64,000 nt of DNA from Pusillimonas sp. T7-7. Its GTDB lineage: Bacteria; Pseudomonadota; Gammaproteobacteria; Burkholderiales; Burkholderiaceae_B. Positions within the stretch are counted from its first letter, which is position 1. Each line of letters begins with the position of its first letter. The stretch lies in assembly GCF_000209655.1 (NCBI RefSeq), contig NC_015458.1, positions 1,488,001 through 1,552,000 on the forward strand, written 5' to 3'. The translations under genes and the position numbers were made by a program. Of this stretch, positions 7,442 through 17,372 are shown one piece after another. A model generated the notes under the pieces. The model did no database searches. It saw only the letters and a list, made by a program, of their open reading frames with translations, and was not told the DNA's origin.

Positions 7442-8206
7442 CTAGCCGCCGACCTTGCGAACAGCAATATCTTTTTCTTTCAGTGCATTGCGGATAGCCT
7501 GGGCGAAAACAACGGCGCCGGCTTGATCCCCATGGATACACAATGTATCGGCTTGAACAGAGATGTCCTGATCCTGCTGCGTAGCCACCTTGCCATCGAT
7601 GATCATCCGCAATACTTGTTGTATGGATTGCTCAGGATCCTCAATCATGGCATGCGCTTGCTTGCGGGAAGTCAATGAGCCATCCCGTTGATATGTGCGG
7701 TCGGCAAAGACTTCTTGGGCTACCGTCAGCCCGGCTTCGTTGCCGGCACGGACCAGTTCGCTGGAAGCCAACCCATACAGAATCAACGACGAATCAACGT
7801 CATATACCGCTTGAGCGATGGCCGATGCCAATTCACCATTTTTTGCGGCCATGTTGTACAACGCGCCATGCGCCTTGACATGATGCAGCCTGCCCCCTTG
7901 GCTGGCTGCCACAGCGGCCAGGGCGCCTATCTGAACGACCACAATGTCGTAGGCATTTTCGGGACTGATATCCATATTGCGGCGGCCAAAGCCCACCAGG
8001 TCCGGCAAGCCCGGGTGCGCGCCCAGCGCCACCCCATGCCTGATGGCGGCCGCAACAGTCCTGCGCATCACGGCAGGGTCGCCGGCATGATAGCCGCAGG
8101 CGATATTGGCCGAGGTCACATAGGGCAGGATTTCTTCGTCCAGCCCCATCTTCCATGCGCCGAAGCTTTCACCCATATCGCAATTAAGGTCGATTGATAA
8201 TGTCAT
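7442..8206 (-). CDS. pxpA: 5-oxoprolinase subunit A (LamB/YcsF family)
   Basis: Protein of 254 residues. PxpA acts with PxpB and PxpC in ATP-dependent hydrolysis of 5-oxoproline to glutamate. The N-terminus [17 protein letters not shown] and the later motifs [37 protein letters not shown] and CIHGD are the diagnostic metal- and substrate-site motifs. The start was set at the ATG at 8206, just before the conserved core; the open frame upstream runs into the rpoD terminator. No pxpB or pxpC gene lies next to it, which is unusual because the three are normally clustered. Confidence 0.9.
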   Translation of the reverse strand: MTLSIDLNCDMGESFGAWKMGLDEEILPYVTSANIACGYHAGDPAVMRRTVAAAIRHGVALGAHPGLPDLVGFGRRNMDISPENAYDIVVVQIGALAAVAASQGGRLHHVKAHGALYNMAAKNGELASAIAQAVYDVDSSLILYGLASSELVRAGNEAGLTVAQEVFADRTYQRDGSLTSRKQAHAMIEDPEQSIQQVLRMIIDGKVATQQDQDISVQADTLCIHGDQAGAVVFAQAIRNALKEKDIAVRKVGG

Positions 8207-8238
8207 GGCTTGTCTCGTTTTATGGTTGTGTTGCCAAA

Positions 8239-8276
8239 ACGGCCAAGGCCGCAGCCGTGGCTGCGGCCTTGGCCGT
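8239..8276 (-). terminator. Intrinsic terminator of rpoD
   Basis: Perfect inverted repeat ACGGCCAAGGCCGCAG (8239-8254) / 8261-8276; the inner CC-GG can extend the stem to 18 bp. On the minus strand the stem is followed by TTTT. It lies 24 bases past the rpoD stop. Confidence 0.85.
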
Positions 8277-8300
8277 CTTCTATACTGCTGCCCTTCCGGC

Positions 8301-10550
8301 CTACTGGCCTTCGAGGAAGCTCTTGAGCTTGTCGGCACGGCTTGGGTGCCGCAGCTTGCGCAAGGCCTTCGCCTCGATCTGACGAATACGCTCGCGCGTT
8401 ACGTCAAACTGCTTGCCAACCTCTTCCAGCGTCTGGTCAGTGCTCATTTCAATACCAAAACGCATACGCAAGACTTTGGCTTCACGCGGCGTGAGTGAGT
8501 CGAGCACTTCTTTGACCACGTCCCGCATGGAGCCATGCAAGGCCCATTCGGACGGCGACAAGGTGCCGGTATCTTCGATGAAATCACCCAGGTGCGAATC
8601 ATCATCGTCACCGATGGGGGTTTCCATGGAAATCGGTTCCTTGGCGATCTTCAGGATCTTGCGGACCTTGTCTTCCGGCATGTCCATCTTTTGTGCCAGC
8701 GTAGCAGGATCAGGCTCGGCGCCTGTTTCCTGAAGGATCTGGCGATTGATGCGATTCATTTTATTGATCGTTTCAATCATGTGTACCGGAATACGGATGG
8801 TACGTGCCTGGTCGGCAATGGAACGGGTAATCGCCTGGCGTATCCACCACGTGGCATAAGTTGAAAACTTGTAGCCGCGACGATACTCGAACTTGTCTAC
8901 CGCCTTCATCAGCCCGATATTGCCTTCCTGAATCAAGTCCAGGAATTGCAGGCCGCGATTGGTGTACTTCTTGGCAATCGAAATGACCAGTCGCAAGTTG
9001 GCTTCGGTCATTTCGCGCTTGGCCTTGCGCGCCTTGGCTTCGCCTGTTGCCATGCGCTTGTTGACGTCCTTGAGGTCTTTGAGCGGCAATACGACGCTGG
9101 TTTGCAGGTCGATCAGCTTTTGCTGAATCTCTTGGACGGCAGGAATATGGCGTTCCAGCGTTTCGGAATAAGGATGACCGGCAGCGACTTCTTCGAGCAC
9201 CCAGTTCAAGTTGGTTTCGTTACCCGGAAACACCTTGATGAAGTAGGCGCGCGGCATGCCGGCGCGGTCAACGCAGGTATGCAGGACCGTACGCTCGAGC
9301 TTGCGCACTTGGGCCACTTGCTCGCGCAGGGTATCGGCCAGTTTCTCAACCATCTTGGCAGTAAACCGGACACCCATGAGTTCATTCAGGATGGCTTCCT
9401 GGGCTTCGGCGTACTCTTGAGCCTGATAACCATCGCGCTCGAAAGCTGTGCGCATTTTGCTGAACCAGACGCTGATGTTCTCGAACTTCTTGAGAGACTT
9501 GGTGCGCAGATGCTCGAGCTGTTTGCTGCTCATGCCGCCTGCTGGGCCATCTTCGTTTTCGTCGTTATCGACCGATACGCCTGCACCGGCGTATTCTTCG
9601 CCTTCCTGGTCGATCAGGCCGTCGACGACTTCGTCGATCTGGGCCGCACCATCGCGAACACGCTGGATGTACTGCAGAATTTCATTGACCGTGGTCGGGC
9701 ATGCGGCAATCGCCATGACCATGTGCTTCAGGCCATCTTCGATACGCTTGGCGATTTCGATTTCACCTTCACGGGTCAGCAGCTCGACCGTACCCATTTC
9801 ACGCATATACATGCGGACGGGATCAGTGGTGCGGCCGAAATCGGAGTCGACCGTGGTCAGCGCGGCTTCGGCTTCGTCTTCGACATCGTCATCGCTGGAA
9901 GCCACAGGCGCGTTATCGCTCATGAGCAAGGCGTCGGCGTCAGGCGCCTGGTCGTAGACCGAGATGCCCATATCGCTGAACGTACTGATGATGCCATCAA
10001 TGGCTTCAGCGTCGACCAGGTCGTCGGGCAGATGGTCGTTGATTTCACCGTAAGTCAGGTAGCCGCGGTCTTTGCCCAGCTTGATGAGCACCTTCAGACG
10101 GTTGCGGCGAGCTTCCTGTTCTTCAGGCGTCATCTGGTTACGCGCAGGAACGTCTTTGTCGGCCTTGCCGCGCTTGCCGCCGCGCTTGGGCAAAGGCTTG
10201 AGTTCTGGAATGACTTCGGCATCGCCGTTATCGTCATCATTGAAATCAGCCGAATCGTTATTGGCATTCTTGGCGGGGCGCCCAGGACGACGTCCGGTAG
10301 GCGCCTTGGCAGCTGGTTTGGGGGCTGCTGTTTTGGCAGCCGTCTTGCGTGCAGCGACCTTGGTCGCCGTTTTCTTGGCGGCCGTTTTGGTGGCAGCCGC
10401 AGTCTTGGCGGCAGGCTTTTTTTCTACCTTTGTGCTTGCCCCTACCTTAACCGTTGTTTTAGCAGCGGTTTTGCTTGTTGCTGCAACAGTCTTTACCTGC
10501 TTTTCAGTATCTTCTGCAGTGGTGGGGGTTTTACCAGTAACTTGGGTCAT
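8301..10550 (-). CDS. rpoD: Primary RNA polymerase sigma factor RpoD (sigma-70)
   Basis: Housekeeping sigma factor of 749 residues. The order is: Lys/Ala/Thr-rich tail (about 20-95) ending in GRRPGRPAK; acidic stretch; region 1.1 ([20 protein letters not shown]); region 1.2 ([20 protein letters not shown]); non-conserved insert; regions 2.1-2.4 ([35 protein letters not shown]); region 3; region 4.2 helix-turn-helix ([20 protein letters not shown]). The ATG at 10550 was chosen for its GGAAG and family start. Last gene of rpsU-dnaG-rpoD; a 244-base gap with its own candidate promoter precedes it. The histone-H1-like tail is absent from E. coli sigma-70 but is seen in related betaproteobacteria. 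Confidence 0.98.
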   Translation of the reverse strand: MTQVTGKTPTTAEDTEKQVKTVAATSKTAAKTTVKVGASTKVEKKPAAKTAAATKTAAKKTATKVAARKTAAKTAAPKPAAKAPTGRRPGRPAKNANNDSADFNDDDNGDAEVIPELKPLPKRGGKRGKADKDVPARNQMTPEEQEARRNRLKVLIKLGKDRGYLTYGEINDHLPDDLVDAEAIDGIISTFSDMGISVYDQAPDADALLMSDNAPVASSDDDVEDEAEAALTTVDSDFGRTTDPVRMYMREMGTVELLTREGEIEIAKRIEDGLKHMVMAIAACPTTVNEILQYIQRVRDGAAQIDEVVDGLIDQEGEEYAGAGVSVDNDENEDGPAGGMSSKQLEHLRTKSLKKFENISVWFSKMRTAFERDGYQAQEYAEAQEAILNELMGVRFTAKMVEKLADTLREQVAQVRKLERTVLHTCVDRAGMPRAYFIKVFPGNETNLNWVLEEVAAGHPYSETLERHIPAVQEIQQKLIDLQTSVVLPLKDLKDVNKRMATGEAKARKAKREMTEANLRLVISIAKKYTNRGLQFLDLIQEGNIGLMKAVDKFEYRRGYKFSTYATWWIRQAITRSIADQARTIRIPVHMIETINKMNRINRQILQETGAEPDPATLAQKMDMPEDKVRKILKIAKEPISMETPIGDDDDSHLGDFIEDTGTLSPSEWALHGSMRDVVKEVLDSLTPREAKVLRMRFGIEMSTDQTLEEVGKQFDVTRERIRQIEAKALRKLRHPSRADKLKSFLEGQ

Positions 10551-10695
10551 AGTCGCTTCCGTAAACGCAAATGCACTCGGTCGGCACACGCCAACGAGTG
10601 TTGCAGGGGCAGAACGTACTCATCGCATAGCTCAAACATATTGCATAAACGACATTGATGCAGCACATACCGCCCAGATAAGAAGTATCCCTGAC

Positions 10696-10723
10696 GTATT
10701 ATTCATATACCGTTACAGGGCAA
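10696..10723 (-). promoter_or_regulatory. Candidate promoter in the dnaG-rpoD gap
   Basis: Minus strand TTGCCC (10718-10723), 16-base spacer, TAATAC (10696-10701), about 145 bases before rpoD. The rest of the 244-base gap 10551-10794 shows no gene. Pattern match only. Confidence 0.35.
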
Positions 10724-10794
10724 AGTGGGGCTGGTCGGCTTGCAGGCCAGTCGCAACGCAAAATATATTTAAGTCTTTGCGAAAACTCTCTATT

Positions 10795-12738
10795 TTAACG
10801 CATTTGATGTGAAGTCGCACTGTTTACCAGCGCAATTCTTCGCGTCAATTCCTGATACCTTTTTCGGGAGGCATCATCCCGCAGCCCCGCCTCCACCAGT
10901 GCCGACTGCTCGGCTTTAATGGCTTCGAGCTCTATGCGTCGCAAGGCATCGTTCCATTCAATTTGCGGATGGGGCAGGTCTTCCTGATCAAGCAATTCGG
11001 GCGTCAGGGTAGCCAGCACAGTCTCCAGGTCGGAGCCGGGTTCGGCCGCCTGCAATAAAGCGCCGGCATGGCGTGCGCCAGTCATGTTCGCCAGGGCAAT
11101 CAATTCTCTTACCAATATCAGATGGGGGCCATGCTCCAGAATTTCAAGCTGCTGATCCCCCAATCCCGACACAAGCTCCGGATGCGCCAGCAACAGGCGC
11201 AATAAACGCTTGGCCATGGGCGTAACGCTTCTGGCCTTGCTGGACCGCCCCCGGGACGGTGCGCCGCGGACTGCGGAGTTATCCACCGTGACGCCCGGAC
11301 TATAGGCCTTGTAATCTTCGTCGTCAAAGACGGGGACATCCATAAAACCAGGCGGTTCGTCGTGACCTCCTGCTTGGCTCGGCCTCGTCACACGCTCTGT
11401 GGGCGGCATACCTGGCTCTGGGGTTGCCGCTGCTGCCGGTGCGGGTACTGTAGCCATGAGTTCGGCCAGCTCCTCGGGCGTGAGCTGGACCAGCTTGGCA
11501 AACTCACGCTCGATTTGAATACGCAAGGTAGTACCCTCGGGCAACAAGGCAAGCAGCGGCTTGGCCTCGTGCGCACACGCTGCGCGCCCCTCTGCTTCGT
11601 TCAGTGCGTGGCGCGAGGCCAACTCATCAAGCATAAAGCGTGACAAAGGTATCGCCTCGGCCGCGGTCGCCTTGAAGGCCTCCGCCCCATATTCCTTGAT
11701 ATAGGAGTCTGGGTCATGTTCAGCGGGAAGAAACAGGAAGCGCATGGACACATCGTCACGCACCAGGGGCAGACAGGTATTCAAAGCACGCCAGGCCGCC
11801 CTGCGCCCTGCCTTGTCGCCATCAAAGCTGAAGACGATTTTGTTGCTGGAACGCAACAGCTTTTGTATATGGAAAGGCGTTGTTGCGGTACCCAGCGTAG
11901 CAACGGCATTGGCCAGCCCATGCTGGGCAAGGCCAACCACATCCATATAGCCTTCGACCACCAGCACATAGCCTTCACTACGTATGCCGGCGCGACCCTC
12001 CCACATTCCATAGAGCTCATGCCCTTTCGAGAAAAGCCCCGTCTCGGGAGAATTCAGGTATTTGGGCTCGCCCTTGCCAATAATACGCCCGCCAAACCCG
12101 ATCAAATTGCCACGTGCATTCCGTATCGGAAACATGATGCGTTCACGAAAACGGTCGTAGCGGCGCCCGTCGTCGGCCTCTATGACCAGGCCGGACTCAA
12201 CCAGCAAAGCATCTTCATATTGGGGAAAGACGGCAGCCAGCCCCCGCCTGTCGGTACCCGACCAGCCCAGGCCGAATCGGGCGGCTATTTCGCCAGACAG
12301 GCCTCGTTGCTTAAGGTATCGGATCGCGCTTTGCGAACCCTTGAGCTCACGCAGATAATGCGCCTGCGCCGTATCCAGTATTTGCTGGTGACGGTTGACC
12401 TCTTCTTTGCGACGACGATCGGCAACTTGCTGACGAGGGCTGCGCGGTTCTTCGGGCACCGTCATGCCGACGGTTGCGGCAAGGGAGCGAACAGCCTCTG
12501 GAAAACTGGCGCCGGTATGCTCCATCAAGAAGCCAACCGCGCTGCCATGAGCTCCGCAACCAAAGCAGTGGTAAAACTGCTTGGTCGGACTTACCGTAAA
12601 TGAGGGGCTTTTTTCGTTGTGAAAGGGGCACAAGCCAAGCAGATTGGCTCCACCCTTGCGCAACTGTACATATCGCCCGACGACGTCAACAACATCAACC
12701 CGGGCGAGTAGTTCCTGAACAAATGATTCAGGGATCAA
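10795..12738 (-). CDS. dnaG: DNA primase DnaG
   Basis: Synthesises RNA primers at the replication fork; 647 residues. The N-terminal zinc-binding domain has CPFHNEKSPSFTVSPTKQFY followed by HCFGCGAHG (CHCC ligands), the Toprim core contains VVEGYMDVVGLAQHG and FSFDGDKAGRRAAWRA, and a helicase-binding C-terminal domain follows. The start is a TTG immediately after the rpsU TGA: the family begins MIPESFVQELLARVD, and no ATG fits. I see no clear Shine-Dalgarno in the end of rpsU, so translation probably depends on coupling to rpsU. This is the classic way primase is kept at low level in this operon. Confidence 0.97.
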   Translation of the reverse strand: MIPESFVQELLARVDVVDVVGRYVQLRKGGANLLGLCPFHNEKSPSFTVSPTKQFYHCFGCGAHGSAVGFLMEHTGASFPEAVRSLAATVGMTVPEEPRSPRQQVADRRRKEEVNRHQQILDTAQAHYLRELKGSQSAIRYLKQRGLSGEIAARFGLGWSGTDRRGLAAVFPQYEDALLVESGLVIEADDGRRYDRFRERIMFPIRNARGNLIGFGGRIIGKGEPKYLNSPETGLFSKGHELYGMWEGRAGIRSEGYVLVVEGYMDVVGLAQHGLANAVATLGTATTPFHIQKLLRSSNKIVFSFDGDKAGRRAAWRALNTCLPLVRDDVSMRFLFLPAEHDPDSYIKEYGAEAFKATAAEAIPLSRFMLDELASRHALNEAEGRAACAHEAKPLLALLPEGTTLRIQIEREFAKLVQLTPEELAELMATVPAPAAAATPEPGMPPTERVTRPSQAGGHDEPPGFMDVPVFDDEDYKAYSPGVTVDNSAVRGAPSRGRSSKARSVTPMAKRLLRLLLAHPELVSGLGDQQLEILEHGPHLILVRELIALANMTGARHAGALLQAAEPGSDLETVLATLTPELLDQEDLPHPQIEWNDALRRIELEAIKAEQSALVEAGLRDDASRKRYQELTRRIALVNSATSHQMR

Positions 12739-12951
12739 TCAATACAGACGCGGAGGCAGTTGTTGGCTGCGGATGCGTTTGTAGTGGCGCTTGACAGCAG
12801 CGGCGTGCTTGCGCTTACGCTCAGCCGTAGGCTTTTCGTAGAATTCGCGCGAACGCAGTTCGGTCAAGAGGCCGATTTTTTCAATAGTGCGCTTGAAGCG
12901 GCGAAGCGCGGCTTCAAACGGCTCGTTTTCTTTCAGACGAACGATAGGCAT
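12739..12951 (-). CDS. rpsU: 30S ribosomal protein S21
   Basis: Small basic ribosomal protein, 70 residues (normal length), with the S21 signature [20 protein letters not shown] and a basic C-terminus ending [10 protein letters not shown]. First gene of the rpsU-dnaG-rpoD macromolecular-synthesis operon, which links translation, replication and transcription initiation. A candidate promoter (13010-13037) lies 59 bases upstream. Its stop is directly followed by the dnaG TTG start. Confidence 0.98.
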   Translation of the reverse strand: MPIVRLKENEPFEAALRRFKRTIEKIGLLTELRSREFYEKPTAERKRKHAAAVKRHYKRIRSQQLPPRLY

Positions 12952-13009
12952 GTAGTCTTAAGCCTTGAAGGTTAAATTAATTTGGGGTGAAACGATAACC
13001 AAAGAGTTT

Positions 13010-13037
13010 AGCATAAAACTGGTTTCCTTGCTTGCAA
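13010..13037 (-). promoter_or_regulatory. Candidate promoter for rpsU-dnaG-rpoD
   Basis: Minus strand TTGCAA (13032-13037), 16-base spacer, TATGCT (13010-13015), in the 103-base gap between rpsU and the phosphoribosyltransferase gene. Position and match are good but untested. Confidence 0.5.
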
Positions 13038-13054
13038 CACCAGCTCCTGCAGCC

Positions 13055-13597
13055 TTAGTTGCCAACGCCCTTGCGTACCCAGGACTCCAGCTGATGAGGG
13101 CGAATACTGTCGTAGTCTTCAAAAGGCTGGTGTATCCAGGGATTGGTAGGCAATTTTTCGACGTAATAGTCGGGAATTGCGTGGGAATGCCCTTTCCACC
13201 ACAAGACGGCTGTCTTCAGCTCGGTAATGGCGGGAAACTGTTGCAGCAAGTGATCACGCACACGGCTGAAGGTCATGCCGGTATCGACCATGTCGTCTAC
13301 CAGCAACACTTTGCCATCCAGCGTACCGCGCGTAATGGTAATGAACTGGGCGATATCAAGCTGCCCTTGCTGCGTCCCCGCTGCCTCGCGGTAGCTGCTG
13401 GTGGCCAATATACCCAATGGAATGTCGTAAATACGCGACAAGATATCACCCACCCGGACGCCGCCACGCGCCAGGCACAATATCTTGTCGAACTGCCATC
13501 CTGATTCATGCACGCCCAGGGCCAAACGCTCGATAAGACGGTGGTAGTCGTCCCAGCTGACCCAAAGGTCGCGATCAGTATTTGGCGGCAGATTCAT
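13055..13597 (-). CDS. Purine phosphoribosyltransferase (hypoxanthine/xanthine/guanine type)
   Basis: Type I phosphoribosyltransferase of 180 residues, for purine salvage in the cytoplasm. The PRPP-binding loop is VLLVDDMVDTGMTF (about residues 97-110). The N-terminal LCLARGGVRVGDILSR is the PPi loop region, and the C-terminal VEKLPTNPWIHQPFEDYD resembles the purine-base hood of Gpt-like enzymes. It is the last gene of the block after purA, separated from it by a strong terminator (13664-13700), so it probably has its own promoter or needs read-through. Exact base preference cannot be read from sequence. Confidence 0.85.
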   Translation of the reverse strand: MNLPPNTDRDLWVSWDDYHRLIERLALGVHESGWQFDKILCLARGGVRVGDILSRIYDIPLGILATSSYREAAGTQQGQLDIAQFITITRGTLDGKVLLVDDMVDTGMTFSRVRDHLLQQFPAITELKTAVLWWKGHSHAIPDYYVEKLPTNPWIHQPFEDYDSIRPHQLESWVRKGVGN

Positions 13598-13663
13598 AGC
13601 AAGAGTTCCGTAATGAGGGTATGTTGCAGGGAGCGTAATGATAAACCTGTATGCATCTTAAGA

Positions 13664-13700
13664 AAAGGCCAGGCCCGGAACAACACCGGGCCTGGCCTTT
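13664..13700 (-). terminator. Intrinsic terminator of purA
   Basis: 15-bp perfect stem AAAGGCCAGGCCCGG (13664-13678) / 13686-13700 with a 7-base loop. On the minus strand the descending arm runs into TTTTCTT. It starts 31 bases after the purA stop. Confidence 0.9.
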
Positions 13701-13731
13701 CGCGACAAGCCTATGGCTGTCGTTATAGTGT

Positions 13732-15078
<1,347 letters not shown>

Positions 15079-15112
15079 TTAAATCATACGATAAAACAAA
15101 CCGGTTTCCCGG

Positions 15113-16276
15113 CTAGGCTATCGCCCTTACCTTCCAGGTTCCGCCGTCCAGTACCAGCTCACGGTCAACGGTAAACTCGTCCAGCCGCTGCGGTTGTCCC
15201 GGCAGCATCTGTACAACAATTTCACCTGCGGCGCGCAACTGGCGCAAAGCCTCGACCAGCGCTGCATCGGTGCCCCAAGGCGCGCGTACGGCCTTGGCTA
15301 CCGGCGCCGCAGACAAACCCGACGACAACTTGCGCAAATCAAGACTGAAGCCTGTAGCTGGGCGGGAACGGCCAAAAGCACGCCCTACGCCATCGTAGCG
15401 GCCTCCGCGCACCAGCGCATCGTGCCAGCCATGGGCGTAGATGGAAAACACTACACCCGAGTGATAGCCGTAACCGCTGCCCATATCGGCCAGATCAACG
15501 CTGAACTCATGCGCCGGCAATGCGGTGATCAGTGTCTCGAGATCATCGAGAGCGGCATGCAGGGCCGGCAGCGCTGGCAGCACTGCACGTGCCTTGGTAA
15601 TGACCTCGGTAGTGCCGTACAGCGATGCCAGCTGCACAAGCGCCTGAATACTGCCCTGCTGGACACCTGCTATTTGCGTGCCCAGCTCGGTCAGCCCGGG
15701 AATGTCTTTGGTATCAAGCAAATCGTAGATGCGTTCCGCATGGTCGGCCAGAGAGGGATCGGCGTCGATAATCGAACGCAACACCCCCGGATGATTGAGG
15801 TCGACCCGCGCATGCCGGACGCCAGCCTGCTTGACACTGGCCAGAGCCAGCTCAATGACCTCGATATCGGCCTCGACCCCGGCATGGCCGAAAATTTCGG
15901 CGCCGATCTGCAGCAGTTCGCGATCAGACAGCAAGCCAGCGGGCCGCGCATGCAGCACCGTGCCGCAATAGCACAAGCGGGTCACACCCTCGCGGTTCAG
16001 CAAATGAGCATCTATCCGCGATACCTGCGGGGTTATGTCGGCGCGCACCCCAAGGGTGCGTCCGGAAATCTGATCAATAAGCTTGCAGGTACGCAGATTC
16101 AGGTCGGCGCCAGTGCCCGACAACAAAGACTCGATGTACTCGACCAGGGGCGGGGCAACAAGCTCAAAGCCATAGGTGCGATATAGATCCAGCAGGCCGC
16201 GACGCAATTCTTCTATGCGACGCGCCTCGGCGGGCAGAATATCGGCCAGGCTTTCTGGCAACAACCAGTTGGACAT
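15113..16276 (-). CDS. hisZ: ATP phosphoribosyltransferase regulatory subunit HisZ
   Basis: HisRS-like protein without tRNA-charging activity that complexes with short HisG to give active, histidine-inhibited ATP phosphoribosyltransferase. The 387 residues carry a class II fold with motif-2-like [16 protein letters not shown] and the HisRS-like [25 protein letters not shown]. The start is at [15 protein letters not shown] (16276, second of two adjacent ATGs). hisG is not in the window; this hflC-hisZ-purA placement is usual in betaproteobacteria. The 178-base gap upstream holds two hairpins and a candidate promoter. Confidence 0.93.
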   Translation of the reverse strand: MSNWLLPESLADILPAEARRIEELRRGLLDLYRTYGFELVAPPLVEYIESLLSGTGADLNLRTCKLIDQISGRTLGVRADITPQVSRIDAHLLNREGVTRLCYCGTVLHARPAGLLSDRELLQIGAEIFGHAGVEADIEVIELALASVKQAGVRHARVDLNHPGVLRSIIDADPSLADHAERIYDLLDTKDIPGLTELGTQIAGVQQGSIQALVQLASLYGTTEVITKARAVLPALPALHAALDDLETLITALPAHEFSVDLADMGSGYGYHSGVVFSIYAHGWHDALVRGGRYDGVGRAFGRSRPATGFSLDLRKLSSGLSAAPVAKAVRAPWGTDAALVEALRQLRAAGEIVVQMLPGQPQRLDEFTVDRELVLDGGTWKVRAIA

Positions 16277-16311
16277 CATGCGAACCAATGCAGGAAAAAT
16301 TGCCAAACAAA

Positions 16312-16345
16312 AAGCGACCTGGGGCGTAAGCCCGCCAAGTCGCTT
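16312..16345 (-). terminator. Terminator-like hairpin in the hisZ leader (possible attenuator)
   Basis: On the minus strand, arms AAGCGACTTGG and CCAGGTCGCTT (one U-G pair) close a hairpin with an inner GGGC-TTAC-GCCC stem, directly followed by TTTTTGTTT (16311-16305). It ends about 28 bases before the hisZ ATG and downstream of the candidate promoter 16376-16403. Seven bases in its upper part (16324-16330) are complementary to 16366-16372 in the same leader. Confidence 0.65.
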
Positions 16346-16375
16346 GCGGCAAAAGTTAAACAAAACTTACGCGTT

Positions 16376-16403
16376 AGTATAAACGATCGTCGCAAGAAGT
16401 GAA
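16376..16403 (-). promoter_or_regulatory. Candidate promoter for hisZ-purA
   Basis: Minus strand TTCACT (16398-16403), 16-base spacer, TATACT (16376-16381). It overlaps the foot of the hflC terminator and would start transcription some 25 bases before the attenuator-like hairpin. Confidence 0.45.
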
Positions 16404-16432
16404 ACAGGCCCCGGAAAACCGGAGCCTGTTTC
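16401..16432 (-). terminator. Hairpin after hflC
   Basis: 14-bp stem with one mismatch, GAAACAGGCCCCGG (16401-16414) against 16419-16432, loop AAAA. It starts 22 bases past the hflC stop. On the minus strand the following bases (ACTTCTTGC) are only moderately T-rich. Confidence 0.5.
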
Positions 16433-16454
16433 AATGTGCTGCCAAGGACTGGCT

Positions 16455-17366
16455 TTAAGGTGTGCCAGCCTGTGCGTTGGGGGCCGCGCCCAACTTGCCC
16501 GAACCAGAATTCCAGAACTTGAAGAATTCGGATTTGGGGCTAAGCACCAGTGCATCATCGGAATCGGAGAACGCCGCCCTGTAGCCTTCCAGGCTCTTGT
16601 ACAGACTATAGAACTCGGGGTTGGCGCCAAAGGCTTTGGCATAAATGGCAGCTGCCTTGGCATCACCCTCGCCCTTGATTTCCTGTGCCTGGGCATAGGC
16701 CTTGGCCAAGAGCTCTTGGCGTTCACGATCGGCCTGGGCGCGAATGCGTTCGCTATCGGCGGCGCCTGTGGCCCGTAAGCGATTGGCTTCCTGTTTGCGC
16801 TCGGCTTCCATACGTCGATAGACCGATTCGGAAATTTCGGGAGCGAAATCGATGCGACGCAAACGTACGTCGACGACCTGCACGCCCAGCGGCTTGGCGC
16901 GTGCTTCGACGTTGCTCAGAATCTCGCGCATGATGGTGTCGCGTTCGTTTGAAACAACCTCTTTGACCGTACGCACGTTGACTGAAGCATTCAGTGCATC
17001 GCGTATTTGCGCCGTAAGGCGTTCAACCGCAGCGCGATCATTGGCGCCGAAAGTGACGTAGAACAGACGCGGGTCGGAAATACGCCATTTAACGAAAGAA
17101 TCGATCAGCAGGTTCTTTTTCTCAGCCGTCTGGATACGCTCCGGATCATTGGCCTCGATGGTTTGCAGGCGCTTGTCGAGCCTTACGACGTTTTCAAAAG
17201 GCGGCGGAAACTTGAAGTACAAGCCAGGCTCGGTGATGGTCTCGCGCACTTCACCTAAGGCGAAAACCAATGCCGCATCACGTTCGCGAACGACGAAAAC
17301 ACAAGAAGAAAGGATGGCCAGCAGAATGACCAGGCCAACTAAAGCAGGGAAAAAACGTTGCATCAT
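16455..17366 (-). CDS. hflC: HflC, SPFH-domain partner of HflK
   Basis: Inner-membrane protein, 303 residues, forming with HflK the large cage that surrounds and modulates the FtsH protease. An N-terminal membrane anchor (LVGLVILLAILSSCVFVV) is followed by the SPFH/band-7 domain (ERDAALVFALGEVRETITEP, NLLIDSFVKWRISDPRLFY), then a coiled coil (RMEAERKQEANRLRATGAAD, DRERQELLAKAYAQ). It starts 6 bases after the hflK stop. A hairpin follows the gene. Confidence 0.97.
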   Translation of the reverse strand: MMQRFFPALVGLVILLAILSSCVFVVRERDAALVFALGEVRETITEPGLYFKFPPPFENVVRLDKRLQTIEANDPERIQTAEKKNLLIDSFVKWRISDPRLFYVTFGANDRAAVERLTAQIRDALNASVNVRTVKEVVSNERDTIMREILSNVEARAKPLGVQVVDVRLRRIDFAPEISESVYRRMEAERKQEANRLRATGAADSERIRAQADRERQELLAKAYAQAQEIKGEGDAKAAAIYAKAFGANPEFYSLYKSLEGYRAAFSDSDDALVLSPKSEFFKFWNSGSGKLGAAPNAQAGTP

Positions 17367-17372
17367 GGCCTC

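Noticed and set aside
8946..10658. A 570-codon open frame on the plus strand opposite rpoD
   Set aside because: It is the mirror of the rpoD codons; its translation is low-complexity, matches nothing, and rpoD on the other strand is certain.
11716..12603. A 295-codon plus-strand frame opposite dnaG
   Set aside because: Shadow of dnaG; no ribosome-binding site or recognisable domain.
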